Positions 51,727 through 60,976 are shown, numbered from the stretch's first letter. The stretch: DNA of 64,000 nucleotides from Neorhizobium galegae (GCF_021391675.1 NZ_CP090095.1:2485501-2549500), one strand, 5' to 3'. Notes: a model not told the origin generated them from the letters alone. Numbers and translations are program-made.

Positions 51727-53384
51727 ACACCGTCATGAAGACCGGAGGGCAGCTCATCGTCGAGGCGCTGAAGGCGAACGGCGTCAAGCGCATCTCCTGC
51801 GTTCCGGGCGAGAGCTATCTCGCCGTGCTCGACGCGCTGTATGAAAGCGGCATCGAGGTGCTCGTCTGCCGCCAGGAAGGCGGTGCCGCGATGATGGCCG
51901 ACAGCTGGGGTCGTTTGACCGGCGAACCGGGCATCTGCATGGTGACCCGCGGTCCCGGCGCCACCAATGCCTCCGCCGGCCTGCATATCGCCAAACAGGA
52001 TTCGATCCCGATGATCCTCTTCGTCGGCCAGATCGCCCGCGAGATGAAGGAGCGCGAAGCCTTCCAGGAAGTCGAATACCGTCGCGCCTTCACCGAATTC
52101 GCCAAATGGGTCGGCGAGATCGACGATGCCCGCCGCATTCCCGAATTCGTCACCCGCGCCTTTGCGGTCGCCACCTCGGGCCGCCCCGGTCCGGTCGTGC
52201 TGACGCTGCCGGAAGACATGCTGGTCGAAGAGGTCGAGGCAGTCGACGCGCGCGCCTACATGCCGGTCGAAAGCCATCCCGGCAAAAGCCAGATCGCCGC
52301 ATTCGAAACCATGCTCAGGAACGCCGAGCGTCCGATGTTCATCCTCGGCGGCACCCGCTGGAGCGAGCAGGCGGTTGCGGACTTCGCGGATTTCGCCAGC
52401 CGCTTCAAGGTGCCCGTAGGCTGCTCCTTCCGCCGCCAGATGCTGTTCGATCACCTGCATCCCTCCTATGCCGGCGATGTCGGCATCGGCATCAACCCGG
52501 TGCTCGCCAAGGCGGTGAAAGAGGCGGATCTGCTGGTCCTGCTCGGCAGCCGCATGTCGGAAATGCCCTCCTCCAGCTACACGCTGATCGATATCCCCTA
52601 TCCGAAGCAGAAGCTCGTCCATGTCTTCCCCGATCCGGAGGAACTCGGCCGCATGTACCGGCCGGATCTGGCGATCTGCGCCGCTCCGGCGGAATTCGTC
52701 GCCGCGCTGAAGGATCTCGAACCGCCGGCCGCCCCGATCTGGGCCGAACGGAAATCGGCGCTGCACGACGCCTATCTGAAATGGTCGACACCGCCCGAAA
52801 CCGGCCCCGGCGCCGTGCATATGGGTCCGATCATGCAATGGATCGAGGAAAACACGCCCGATACCGCGATCTTCACCAATGGCGCCGGCAATTACGCCAC
52901 CTGGCTGCATCGCTTCCACCGCTTCCGGAAATACAACACCCAGTCCGCCCCGACCTCCGGTTCGATGGGCTACGGCCTGCCGGCCGCGGTTGCTGCAAAA
53001 CAGCTGTTTCCGGAGCGCGAAGTCGTCTGCTTTGCCGGCGACGGCTGCTTCATGATGCACGGTCAGGAGTTCATCACCGCCGTCCGCTATGGACTGCCGA
53101 TCATCACCGTGCTCGTCAACAACGGCATCTACGGCACGATCCGCATGCACCAGGAGCGGGAATATCCGGGCCGCGTCAGCGCCACCGACCTCGTCAACCC
53201 GGATTTCGTCGCCTATGCCAAGGCTTTTGGCGGGCACGGCGAACTGGTCGAGAAGACGGAGGAGTTCGGTCCGGCCTATGAGCGGGCGCGAGCAAGCGGC
53301 AAGCCTTCGATCATCGAGGTCCGGCTCGACCCGGAAGCGATCACGCCGACGCGGACACTGACCCAGATCCGCGAAAAGGCATGA
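51723..53384 (+). CDS. ThDP-dependent enzyme, acetolactate synthase-like
   Basis: Three-domain ThDP enzyme: N-terminal PYR domain with activating glutamate E52 (CRQEGGAAMMADSWGR), central TH3 domain, and PP domain with GDG at 439-441 and the NN pair at 466-467 closing the metal/ThDP motif. It resembles large-subunit acetolactate synthases but has no ilvN partner beside it, and differs from oxalyl-CoA decarboxylase in the N-terminal region. 553 residues. GAGGGGAGAG precedes the ATG, which overlaps the CoA-transferase stop. Confidence 0.9.
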   Translation: MNTVMKTGGQLIVEALKANGVKRISCVPGESYLAVLDALYESGIEVLVCRQEGGAAMMADSWGRLTGEPGICMVTRGPGATNASAGLHIAKQDSIPMILFVGQIAREMKEREAFQEVEYRRAFTEFAKWVGEIDDARRIPEFVTRAFAVATSGRPGPVVLTLPEDMLVEEVEAVDARAYMPVESHPGKSQIAAFETMLRNAERPMFILGGTRWSEQAVADFADFASRFKVPVGCSFRRQMLFDHLHPSYAGDVGIGINPVLAKAVKEADLLVLLGSRMSEMPSSSYTLIDIPYPKQKLVHVFPDPEELGRMYRPDLAICAAPAEFVAALKDLEPPAAPIWAERKSALHDAYLKWSTPPETGPGAVHMGPIMQWIEENTPDTAIFTNGAGNYATWLHRFHRFRKYNTQSAPTSGSMGYGLPAAVAAKQLFPEREVVCFAGDGCFMMHGQEFITAVRYGLPIITVLVNNGIYGTIRMHQEREYPGRVSATDLVNPDFVAYAKAFGGHGELVEKTEEFGPAYERARASGKPSIIEVRLDPEAITPTRTLTQIREKA

Positions 53385-53389
53385 AACAG

Positions 53390-53426
53390 AAAAAGCCGGC
53401 CTATCAGAGCGATAGGCCGGCTTTTT
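53390..53426. terminator. Bidirectional terminator between the ThDP enzyme and RidA genes
   Basis: Sixteen-base perfect stem (53390-53405 with 53411-53426), 5-base loop, beginning with AAAAA and ending with TTTTT. It serves the two convergent genes. Confidence 0.92.
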
Positions 53427-53444
53427 GATTCGGATCGGCAGCGA

Positions 53445-53786
53445 TCAGATCGCAGCCGTGACGATGAACTCGACCTTGTATTTCGGCGCAGCGAGCTTGG
53501 CTTCGCTGGTGGCGCGGGCCGGCGGGTTGGCCGGGTCGATCCAGCCTTCCCAGACGGCATTCATTTCGCCGAAATAGGCGATGTCCGAGAGGTAGATGAT
53601 CGTCTGCAGGATCTTCGACTTGTCGGAACCGACGGCTGCCAGCAGGCGGTCGACTTCGGCGAGCGCGTCCTTGCACTGGTCGGTGACACTCTCACCTTCG
53701 CCGACCTGGCCGGCCAGATAGACGGTGTTGCCGTGGACGACGGCGCCGCTCATGCGGGCGGCCGGCTCGATACGCTGGATGCTCAT
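53445..53786 (-). CDS. RidA family protein (Rid/YjgF)
   Basis: Small trimeric protein of the RidA family, which hydrolyses reactive enamine/imine intermediates. R91 in PPARATSEA is the substrate-carboxylate arginine, and KVEFIVTA is the C-terminal strand with the glutamate. 113 residues. GAGGAG lies before the ATG. It is convergent with the ThDP operon. Which Rid subfamily it belongs to is not clear. Confidence 0.9.
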   Translation of the reverse strand: MSIQRIEPAARMSGAVVHGNTVYLAGQVGEGESVTDQCKDALAEVDRLLAAVGSDKSKILQTIIYLSDIAYFGEMNAVWEGWIDPANPPARATSEAKLAAPKYKVEFIVTAAI

Positions 53787-53858
53787 GGAATTCTCCTCAA
53801 AAAAATTGAGCTTCGGGAAAAGACCCCGCGCGAAAAAACACGAGGCCGCGGAAAATCT

Positions 53859-54197
53859 TCAGCCGCGCAGATGCTGGCTCTTTTCGTAGATCGCCGTCGA
53901 ACGGGCGCCGGACCGGCAGAAGCCGAGCATCGGGCGCGGGAATTCGTCCAGCGCATCGACCATCGCGTTGATGCCCTGTTCGTCGACGCCCATGCGTCCG
54001 ACCGGGATGTGGCGGATGTCGAGGCCGAGTTCCTGAGCGCGGGCCTCGATCTCGGCAAAGTGCGGCTGGCCCGGCTCTTCGTCGTCCGGACGATGGCAGA
54101 CGACCGACTTGAACCCCATGGCCTTGACCTGGTCGAGATCCTCGACGGTGATCTGGCCGGTGACGGAATACTCGTCGTTGATCTGGCGGATATCCAT
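53859..54197 (-). CDS. DUF442/TIGR01244 phosphatase-like protein
   Basis: Small dual-specificity-phosphatase-like fold: YSVTGQITVEDLDQVKAMGFKSVVCHRPD, then a P-loop-like CRSGARS at 94-100. The motif is one residue shorter than the canonical C-x5-R, as in the N-terminal domain of Blh-type proteins of rhizobia and Xylella, where it stands beside a beta-lactamase-like hydrolase domain; here it is alone. Function unknown. 112 residues, start 54197 with GGAGGG; same strand as ridA and 72 bases before it. Confidence 0.85.
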   Translation of the reverse strand: MDIRQINDEYSVTGQITVEDLDQVKAMGFKSVVCHRPDDEEPGQPHFAEIEARAQELGLDIRHIPVGRMGVDEQGINAMVDALDEFPRPMLGFCRSGARSTAIYEKSQHLRG

Positions 54198-54286
54198 GGC
54201 TTGAGCCCTCCGTTCCGATTGAGGCGCCAGCATTACGACGGTGCCGCCCGGGCGTCAATCGGGCGACGGTCGCCGGACGGCAGGTC

Positions 54287-55126
54287 TCAGACGAAACAGA
54301 AGCGCAGGCCGTATTCGACGCTTTCGCCGGGTTTGACGAAGCCGAGTTCTCCGTTTGCCGCCAGTTCCTGGCGGCTTGCCAGGCGATGTGAAACCGGCTC
54401 TATCCCAAGCACATGCGCCGGCGCCTTCTGGTTCCGCCAGACCTGCAGATGCGCAAGCGTATCGGTCCTGAACTTCACCTTCAGCGTCAGTCCGCCGATC
54501 GCTGCGATCGGACCGAGCGCAATCTCGGCCCACTGCTCGCCCTCGGGCGCCGCCGGGACGCAGAATATGCCGCCGGTCTCGCCTCCAAAGGTCCAGGGGA
54601 AGCCACCGTTGTCGAGCATCGCGCCACTCAGCCGGACCCGGTCGTCGAACAGCCAGGCGCCGATATTCATGTGGTACATATGCACCCGCGCGAACGGCTT
54701 CGAGCCGGTATTGGTGACCTTGTCCGACAGGCTCACCTCGCCCGTCGCCCCGTCGATCCGCCAGTGGCGTTCGAGGAAGGCCGTCTCACCGGTCGCAAGG
54801 GTCAGCGGCACGCGGGCACGGCACTCCGCATCCGGCCCTTGCGCATCCCAGAACAGGATTTCGGCGGGGTGGGAAGAGAAGGATCCGTGCAGCGGATATT
54901 TCCGGCCGTCGGAGGCGCCTTCGATCGCCTCCGGATGACGGATATGATCCGGCCCGCAGGTGAAGAGAAAGCCTTCGAGCGAGTGATCGATTCGCGGATC
55001 TCCGTCGTCCGGAATGGCACGGCCCGGAGCAAGGTCCACATCGCCGATGAAACAGCCTCCGATATCGAGAACGGAGCTCTCGTCGAGGAAAATCCTCGGT
55101 CCGTTAGCGGCGGAAAAAGCCTTCAT
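54287..55126 (-). CDS. Aldose 1-epimerase-like (DUF4432-type) protein
   Basis: Beta-sandwich galactose-mutarotase fold judged from HPEAIEGASDGRKYPLHGSFSS (two histidines near the sugar site), VTNTGSKPFARVHMYHMNIGAWLFD and a C-terminal VKPGESVEYGLRF strand, all usual in aldose 1-epimerase and DUF4432 proteins. The sugar is unknown. 279 residues. ATG 55126 is preferred because AAGGGA lies six bases before it; a GTG at 55141 is an alternative. Confidence 0.75.
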   Translation of the reverse strand: MKAFSAANGPRIFLDESSVLDIGGCFIGDVDLAPGRAIPDDGDPRIDHSLEGFLFTCGPDHIRHPEAIEGASDGRKYPLHGSFSSHPAEILFWDAQGPDAECRARVPLTLATGETAFLERHWRIDGATGEVSLSDKVTNTGSKPFARVHMYHMNIGAWLFDDRVRLSGAMLDNGGFPWTFGGETGGIFCVPAAPEGEQWAEIALGPIAAIGGLTLKVKFRTDTLAHLQVWRNQKAPAHVLGIEPVSHRLASRQELAANGELGFVKPGESVEYGLRFCFV

Positions 55127-55319
55127 AATCATTCCCTTCACGGTTTCGTCAAAACTTCTAACCGATCGTGACGTGAATTTAACGGTGTGTTCATGACGAA
55201 TTCACTTTTTCCACACTACGGTCAAATTTAACTTGTCTGTGGCGACAGGCGAACGGGCGGGAACCAATGTCCGATTTCCCGATTACGTTTAAGTAGGAAA
55301 CAAGGAAGTCGGTGACATC

Positions 55320-56714
55320 GTGAAGCGGCTATTTTTTGCATGCGCAAGTCTGGTGATCTTGACCGCGGCACAGGGAATTCCCTCCGCCGAGGCGCAGAAC
55401 CGCTACGGCCGCTATCCCTCGGAAACAATGCTCGTCGCTCCTGACGGCTCGATCCTGGACTACGTGCCCGACCGCGGCGACGTCATCATCAGCCGTGACG
55501 GCATGGGGCGCCGCGTCCTCATCGACCATTTCGGCAATGTCGTCGCAACCGAGGTCCGCCAGGAAACTTATCGCCCCAACCGGACGCAGGAATATCCGCC
55601 CGTGCCGGGCGGTTACCGGTCTCTGCGCGATTCGGGCGGCTATCAGCAGGGTGCGGGCGGTTATCGCGATTACCGCGAATACCGGCCGGGCGAACCCGGG
55701 GCCGTTACCGGCGGGATCCCGGGGCAAGGCTCGGTCAGCCGCATGCCGCTGGATGATCAGGCCCTTCCCGGCGCCGACACCGGCTATCCGCAGGAAGCCT
55801 CGATCGAACCGGACCAGCGGCCGGCGGAAACGCTTCTGCCGCAGAAACCGATCATCACCGTCACCAAGAAACCGCAGGCCCAGATCGCGGCACTTCAGGT
55901 TTTCCTGGACCGTGAAGGCATCTCGCCCGGCGTCATCGACGGCCATCTCGGCGACAACGTCAACAAGGCGATCGCCGCCTGGCAGGAAATGACCGGCGAG
56001 ACGCTCGATCCGAACAATTCCGAGGACATCCTGCAGCGGCTGACCTATTCGGGCGGCCTGCCCATCATCGATTATACGATCACGCCGGCCGATGCCGCCG
56101 GTCCCTATGTCGCGTCGATCCCGGAAGACTACGCGCATAAATCGCAGCTTCCGGCGATGTCCTATATGTCCGTGACCGAAAAGCTCGCCGAGCAGTTCCA
56201 CATGGACGAAGGTTATCTCAAGGCGCTCAATCCCGGTGTCGATTTCACCATCCCCGGCTCGACCATCAAGGTCATCAATCCCGGCCAGCCGAAGGCCGGT
56301 CAGGTCACCCGCATTCTCGCCGACAAAGCCAGGAAACAAGTCTTCGCTTACGGCGCGGACGGGCGCCTGATCGCCGCCTATCCGGCCACCATCGGCTCGA
56401 CCGATACGCCTTCACCGACCGGAACCCATACGGTCGAACGCATAGCGCTCGATCCCGGTTACACCTACAATCCGAAAATCAATTTCAAGCAGGGCAATAA
56501 CGACCAGATCCTGCAGATCCCGCCGGGTCCGAACGGCCCGGTCGGTACGGTCTGGATTGCGCTCTCGAAGCCCACCTACGGCATCCACGGCACGCCGGAA
56601 CCCTCCAAGATCGGCAAGACCAACAGCCACGGCTGCGTCCGCCTGACCAACTGGGATGCAAGAGAACTCGCCAAGATGGTCAAGCCCGGCACGACGGTCG
56701 AGTTCACCGAGTAA
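55320..56714 (+). CDS. L,D-transpeptidase (YkuD) with PG-binding domain
   Basis: Exported protein starting with GTG: signal peptide (cut near AEA, residue 25), a Tyr/Gly/Arg/Pro-rich linker (about residues 95-135), a PG_binding_1 domain (about 185-240), a LysM-like middle, and a YkuD domain at the C-terminus with catalytic C439 in NSHGCVRLTNWD and the matching HGTPEPSKIG. It makes 3-3 cross-links or attaches proteins to peptidoglycan in the periplasm. 464 residues. AAGGAAG lies about 13 bases before the GTG. Confidence 0.93.
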   Translation: MKRLFFACASLVILTAAQGIPSAEAQNRYGRYPSETMLVAPDGSILDYVPDRGDVIISRDGMGRRVLIDHFGNVVATEVRQETYRPNRTQEYPPVPGGYRSLRDSGGYQQGAGGYRDYREYRPGEPGAVTGGIPGQGSVSRMPLDDQALPGADTGYPQEASIEPDQRPAETLLPQKPIITVTKKPQAQIAALQVFLDREGISPGVIDGHLGDNVNKAIAAWQEMTGETLDPNNSEDILQRLTYSGGLPIIDYTITPADAAGPYVASIPEDYAHKSQLPAMSYMSVTEKLAEQFHMDEGYLKALNPGVDFTIPGSTIKVINPGQPKAGQVTRILADKARKQVFAYGADGRLIAAYPATIGSTDTPSPTGTHTVERIALDPGYTYNPKINFKQGNNDQILQIPPGPNGPVGTVWIALSKPTYGIHGTPEPSKIGKTNSHGCVRLTNWDARELAKMVKPGTTVEFTE

Positions 56715-56733
56715 GATCCCGGAACAACACATC

Positions 56734-56764
56734 AGCCGTCGGCACCCGCTGCCGACGGCTTTTT
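56734..56764 (+). terminator. Terminator of the L,D-transpeptidase gene
   Basis: AGCCGTCGGCA/TGCCGACGGCT, 11-base perfect stem, 5-base loop, TTTT directly after. Confidence 0.87.
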
Positions 56765-56841
56765 GTTTGCCTGACAATCTGGCTTCGGGCAAAAGAGGTC
56801 CTGGTTTTTTCCGAAAGACATGTGCATCGGCGGTGGATGGA

Positions 56842-57444
56842 ATGGACTTCCCAACGAGACTGAAGGGCGCGCTGTCTCTCCTCTTCGGACGCGGAGACGA
56901 CGGCGCTGTCTGCTCCTTTTGCGGTGAGAACCGCCGCACTGTCGAGATGATCATTGCGGGTCCGGCGGCCACGGCGATCTGCAATCGTTGCATATTCGTC
57001 TGCAACCAGGTCATGCTTGAAAATTCCGGCCCGCCCGGTTTCCGTCGCCATGCCGAAAAAGATCATGAGAAGTCGATCGCAATACCGCTCGCCCATGACG
57101 AAGTCCTGCTGGGCGCTCCCGAACGTATCGCGCTCGGGCAAATGCTGCACGCCCTCGTCGCGTCGCTTCCCCAATGCAGACTGATCGGCTGGAGCTATAT
57201 GCACTCAGAGGATCGGTTCGACCTGCTGACGATCGAGATCCTGACGACATCCGGAATGCCGCCGAATGAAATCAGCAGCCTCGCCCAGCAGAACTGGCGT
57301 CAGATGCGCGACCGTTTCGTCGCCGCGCGCAATGTCCCGGCCAATCAGGAAGAGCCCGACCTCATCGCGATTGCAGCCGCAGCCACCCAGGCGGCCGGTG
57401 CATATGCAAAGGCGGTCGGCTCTTTCGAACCGACCGCCTCCTAG
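56842..57444 (+). CDS. Stand-alone ClpX-type C4 zinc finger protein
   Basis: Cysteines C24, C27, C47 and C50 form a CX2C-X19-CX2C zinc finger of the ClpX N-terminal type (VCSFCGENRR and AICNRCIFVCNQ). No AAA+ ATPase follows; instead there are about 145 residues without a recognised domain. ClpX zinc fingers bind adaptors and substrates, so an adaptor or anti-adaptor role is possible but unproven. 200 residues. GGTGGATGGA lies before ATG 56842; a GTG three codons upstream is an alternative. It lies 33 bases from the convergent ParA gene. Confidence 0.75.
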   Translation: MDFPTRLKGALSLLFGRGDDGAVCSFCGENRRTVEMIIAGPAATAICNRCIFVCNQVMLENSGPPGFRRHAEKDHEKSIAIPLAHDEVLLGAPERIALGQMLHALVASLPQCRLIGWSYMHSEDRFDLLTIEILTTSGMPPNEISSLAQQNWRQMRDRFVAARNVPANQEEPDLIAIAAAATQAAGAYAKAVGSFEPTAS

Positions 57445-57477
57445 CAAAATCCTGGGATCAATAGAACTCGGGCCGTA

Positions 57478-58194
57478 TCAGGCGGCGTAGCGGCCCAATC
57501 CGAAGAGGCGCGACGCCACCGACCGGGTGATCTTGACGGGCATGAGACGCATGACTTCCTGTGCGTAGGACCGGGCGTTTTCCTTCGCCTTGTCGAGATT
57601 GCTGACCTTGGCCTGATCGAGCGTGTGGAGCGTGCCGCCGGTCTCGAAGAGCTCCTTGAAGGCGATTCGTTCGCCGATCGGCGTATCGAGGACATGCACG
57701 CCGCGGGCTGCCAGAAGCCCTTTGATGGTCAGCAGCGCCTTCGTGGTAACCATGGACGTCACCCGCGTCAGCACCACCGAATGCGGGATCACCAGACCGG
57801 CCTTCTCCTTCATGTAGGACAGCAGGTCGAGGATCTGCGCCGCCCCCTTCGCGTCCATGGCCGAACCCTGGACGGGGATCATCACGTGATCGGAAAGGCC
57901 GATCGCCGTGGTGACCAGCGCATCACGGGCGCCGGCGAGGTCAATAATGAAATAGTCGGTGCGCGATGCCATTTCCCGGAGATGACATTGCAGCGATGCG
58001 AGTGTGACTTCCGATACCACGTCGATGTTGCGCACCGCGCCGGAGGTCTCGAACCATTGGCTGATCCAGCGCTGCGGATCGGCATCGATGACGGTGACGC
58101 GAAAACCCTGATGGGCAAGTTCGGTGGCGAGCAGGAGCGCAGCGGTCGTTTTTCCGGCTCCACCCTTGGCATTGGCAAAGGAAATTACTGGCAT
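57478..58194 (-). CDS. Orphan ParA/MinD-family ATPase
   Basis: Deviant Walker A KGGAGKTT at 10-17 with both signature lysines (K10, K15), Walker A' [11 protein letters not shown] and Walker [10 protein letters not shown] are clear. The C-terminal quarter ([19 protein letters not shown]) is basic. There is no parB or segregation site next to it, so it is an orphan of unknown cargo; the VirC1/ParA group is the nearest type I can name. 238 residues. Two inverted repeats lie upstream (58236-58256, 58280-58303). Confidence 0.85.
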   Translation of the reverse strand: MPVISFANAKGGAGKTTAALLLATELAHQGFRVTVIDADPQRWISQWFETSGAVRNIDVVSEVTLASLQCHLREMASRTDYFIIDLAGARDALVTTAIGLSDHVMIPVQGSAMDAKGAAQILDLLSYMKEKAGLVIPHSVVLTRVTSMVTTKALLTIKGLLAARGVHVLDTPIGERIAFKELFETGGTLHTLDQAKVSNLDKAKENARSYAQEVMRLMPVKITRSVASRLFGLGRYAA

Positions 58195-58235
58195 TTTCGG
58201 TCCTCGAACAAGTCTTGAGCCACATCGCTCACGAG

Positions 58236-58303
58236 GACACCGGGAAGCATGGTGTCATGGGCACATCCTTTCCAAACATGGTTAACGAATTGCAAATTTA
58301 ACC
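58236..58303. repeat. Two inverted repeats upstream of the ParA gene
   Basis: GACACC/GGTGTC with a 9-base spacer (58236-58256) and GGTTAA/TTAACC with a 12-base spacer (58280-58303). They lie 42-110 bases upstream of the start codon and may be operators. The 218-base gap holds nothing else besides the terminator at 58351. Confidence 0.4.
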
Positions 58304-58350
58304 ACCATTAATATCACTCAGGAGATTTAGCTTTTGGCTCTAAAACGCCG

Positions 58351-58380
58351 AAAAGCCCGGAGGTTTGGGCCTCCGGGCTT
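58351..58380 (-). terminator. Terminator of the aldehyde/alcohol dehydrogenase operon
   Basis: AAGCCCGGAGG/CCTCCGGGCTT (58353-58380) with a 6-base loop, TTTT on the minus strand, 32 bases past the alcohol dehydrogenase stop. Confidence 0.68.
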
Positions 58381-58412
58381 GATTGACGCCGATGCTCCGG
58401 GGTCTGGAAGTC

Positions 58413-59558
58413 TTAAAAGCAGGCGAGGAAAAGCGCCTTGGTATTCTCCATCGTCATGGTGACGGGGTTGCCGCCGCAACTCGGGTCCTCCATCGCCATG
58501 GCCGTCAGCTCATCGATTCGGTCGGGCTTGATTCCCATCGCCGTGAGATTTTCGGGTACGCCGAGTTCCGAACGCAACGACAGGACATAACCGTAGAACC
58601 CGTCGAACCCTCCGGCGATGCCGAGATAGGCCGCGGCGCGGGCGATCTTCTCCTCGATCGCCGGACGGTTGAAGCGCAGCACCGGCGGCATGACGACCGC
58701 GTTGGTCATGCCGTGATGGGTGTTGTAGACCGCCCCGATCGGATGCGACAGCGAATGGATGGCGCCGAGCCCCTTCTGGAAGGCGACCGCCCCCATGGCC
58801 GCGGCCGACATCATGTTGGTGCGCGCTTCGAGATCCGCGCCGTCCTTGTAGGCGCGCGGCAGGAATTCCTTGACCAGCCGCATGCCTTCGAGCGCGATCC
58901 CGCCGGACATCGGATGGTAGAAGGGCGACGAATAGGCTTCCAGGCAATGGGCAAACGCGTCCATACCGGTGCCGACGGTGATCACCTTCGGCATGCCCAT
59001 CGTCAGTTCCGGATCGCAGATGACGACGCCCGGCAGCAGTTTCGGATGGAAGATGATCTTCTTCACATGGGTGACGGAATTGGTGAGCACCCCTGCCCGG
59101 CCGACTTCCGAACCGGTGCCGGCCGTGGTCGGCACGGCGACGATCGGCGCGATCTTCGAAGCATCGGCGCGGGTCCACCAGTCGCCGATATCCTCGAAAT
59201 CCCAGACCGGCCGCGTCTGGCCAGCCATGAAGGCAATCAGCTTGCCGAGATCGAGGCCCGAACCGCCGCCGAAGGCGACGACGCCATCATGGCCACCGTC
59301 ATTGTAGGCCTTGATGCCGGCTTCGAGGTTGTTCTCGTTCGGGTTCGGATCGACGTCGGCAAAGATCGCACGGCCGAGGCCCGCTTCTTCGAGCACGTCG
59401 AGCGCGTGGCCGGTGATCGCCATCGAGGCAAGTCCCCGGTCGGTGACCAGAAGCGGCTTGCTGAGGCCGAGCGTCTTGCAGGCGTCCGCCAGTTCCTTGA
59501 TGCGTCCGCGGCCCAGCTTGACGGCGGTCGGATAGCTCCAGTTCGCGACGATATTCAT
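58413..59558 (-). CDS. Iron-containing alcohol dehydrogenase
   Basis: Group III (iron-type) NAD-dependent dehydrogenase: GGGSGLDLGK dinucleotide loop, PTTAGTGSEV, then metal-binding histidines in GMDAFAHCLEAY and GAIHSLSHPIGAVYNTHHG. 381 residues, start at MNIVANWSY. Its ATG overlaps the aldehyde dehydrogenase stop (59555-59558), so the pair is coupled and probably acts in series on one alcohol/aldehyde. Confidence 0.95.
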   Translation of the reverse strand: MNIVANWSYPTAVKLGRGRIKELADACKTLGLSKPLLVTDRGLASMAITGHALDVLEEAGLGRAIFADVDPNPNENNLEAGIKAYNDGGHDGVVAFGGGSGLDLGKLIAFMAGQTRPVWDFEDIGDWWTRADASKIAPIVAVPTTAGTGSEVGRAGVLTNSVTHVKKIIFHPKLLPGVVICDPELTMGMPKVITVGTGMDAFAHCLEAYSSPFYHPMSGGIALEGMRLVKEFLPRAYKDGADLEARTNMMSAAAMGAVAFQKGLGAIHSLSHPIGAVYNTHHGMTNAVVMPPVLRFNRPAIEEKIARAAAYLGIAGGFDGFYGYVLSLRSELGVPENLTAMGIKPDRIDELTAMAMEDPSCGGNPVTMTMENTKALFLACF

Positions 59559-60940
59559 TTCGTGACCTTCTTGAGATGGTAGGATTTCGGGCGGGTCAGG
59601 TTGTGGAAACCGAGGACGGAGAGCGAACCGCCTCGCCCGGTTTCCTTGACGCCGGTCCAGACGAGCGCCGGATCGAGATAGTCGGCGCGGTTCATGAACA
59701 CCGTGCCGGTTTCGAGCTGGCTGCCGATCCGGTTGGCGCGATCGACATCCGGCGTCCACAGCGACGCCGTCAGCCCGTAGCGGCTGTCGTTCATGTAGCC
59801 GATCGCCTCGTCGTCGGTCTTCACCTTCATGATACCGACGGCCGGGCCAAAAGTCTCCTCACGCATGATCTCCATGGAATGATCGACGTCAACCAATACC
59901 TGCGGCGCAAGATAAGCGCCGCCGTCATCGGCCGGAAAGAGCTTCGGATCGACCAGCGCCTTGGCACCGCTTGCGACCGCGTCGGCGATCTGCTGGCGCA
60001 CCACCCTGGCGAAACGCTTGTTGGCCATCGGCCCGAGCGTCGTTTCCTTGTCGAGCGGATTGCCGAGCTTGTAATTCGACACCCAGGCGACCGACTTCTC
60101 GACGAAGGCGTCGTAGAGCGATTCGTGCACGTAGATGCGCTCGATGCCGCAGCAGCACTGGCCGGAATTGTAGGTCGCGCCGTCCATCAGCGTATCGACG
60201 GCGGCCTCAAGATCGGCGTCCTCCATCACGTAGCCGGGGTCCTTGCCGCCGAGTTCGAGGCCGATGCCGGTGAAGGTGCCCGCGGCGGCGCGTTCGATCG
60301 AACGTCCGCCTTCGACAGAGCCCGTGAAATTGATGAAGTTGAACAGCCCTTCGGAAATCAGCTTGGCTGACGTCGCGTGGTCGAGGAAGACATTCTGGAA
60401 GGCGTCTTCCGGAACGCCGGCCTCGACGAAGGCGCGCACCATCCGCTCGCCGACCAGCAGCGTCTGGGACGCGTGCTTGATGACGACCGCATTGCCGGCC
60501 ATCAGCGCCGGCGCGACCGTGTTGATGGCCGTCATATAGGGGTAGTTCCACGGCGCGATGACGAACACGACCCCATGCGGCTCCCGTTCGATGCGACGTT
60601 CGAACGTGGCGCTGTCCTCGACGCGCAGCGGAGCGAGCGCATCGGCAGCGATCGACGCGACGTAATTGGAGCGCTCGTTGAACCCCTTGAACTCGCCGCC
60701 GTAGCGCACCGGCCGGCCCATCATCCACGCAAGCTCGGGCACCACTTCCTCGACCATCTCGTTGAGACGCGCGACGCCCTTGAGCACGAGCTGGACACGC
60801 TCCTCGAGCGGCCGTTTCGCCCAGGATTTCTGCGCATGCCGAGCGCGGCCGACGGCTTCCGCAGCGGCCTCCGGCGACAGGGCAGGACGTTCGGCATAGA
60901 CCGAGCCGTCCACCGGCGAGATACATTGGATCATTGTCAT
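59555..60940 (-). CDS. NAD(P)-dependent aldehyde dehydrogenase
   Basis: ALDH superfamily: FVIAPWNYPYMTAINTVAPAL substrate channel, catalytic general base E229 (LELGGKDP) and nucleophile C263 in GQCCCGIE (a triple cysteine stretch, the middle one being the aligned nucleophile). EETFGPAVGIMKV closes the active site. 461 residues. GGAG precedes the ATG. Substrate is unknown; with the alcohol dehydrogenase and the ligase/permease next door an amine-derived aldehyde is likely. Confidence 0.94.
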   Translation of the reverse strand: MTMIQCISPVDGSVYAERPALSPEAAAEAVGRARHAQKSWAKRPLEERVQLVLKGVARLNEMVEEVVPELAWMMGRPVRYGGEFKGFNERSNYVASIAADALAPLRVEDSATFERRIEREPHGVVFVIAPWNYPYMTAINTVAPALMAGNAVVIKHASQTLLVGERMVRAFVEAGVPEDAFQNVFLDHATSAKLISEGLFNFINFTGSVEGGRSIERAAAGTFTGIGLELGGKDPGYVMEDADLEAAVDTLMDGATYNSGQCCCGIERIYVHESLYDAFVEKSVAWVSNYKLGNPLDKETTLGPMANKRFARVVRQQIADAVASGAKALVDPKLFPADDGGAYLAPQVLVDVDHSMEIMREETFGPAVGIMKVKTDDEAIGYMNDSRYGLTASLWTPDVDRANRIGSQLETGTVFMNRADYLDPALVWTGVKETGRGGSLSVLGFHNLTRPKSYHLKKVTK

Positions 60941-60976
60941 TGATACATACTCCAGAAATTCAACAGGCCCGAAGGC

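Noticed and set aside
51723..53384. Oxalyl-CoA decarboxylase paired with formyl-CoA transferase
   Set aside because: The N-terminal motifs of the ThDP enzyme are acetolactate-synthase-like rather than Oxc-like, and nothing else points to oxalate.
58280..58311. CtrA site upstream of the ParA gene
   Set aside because: The TTAA elements are spaced 12 and 6 bases, not 7.
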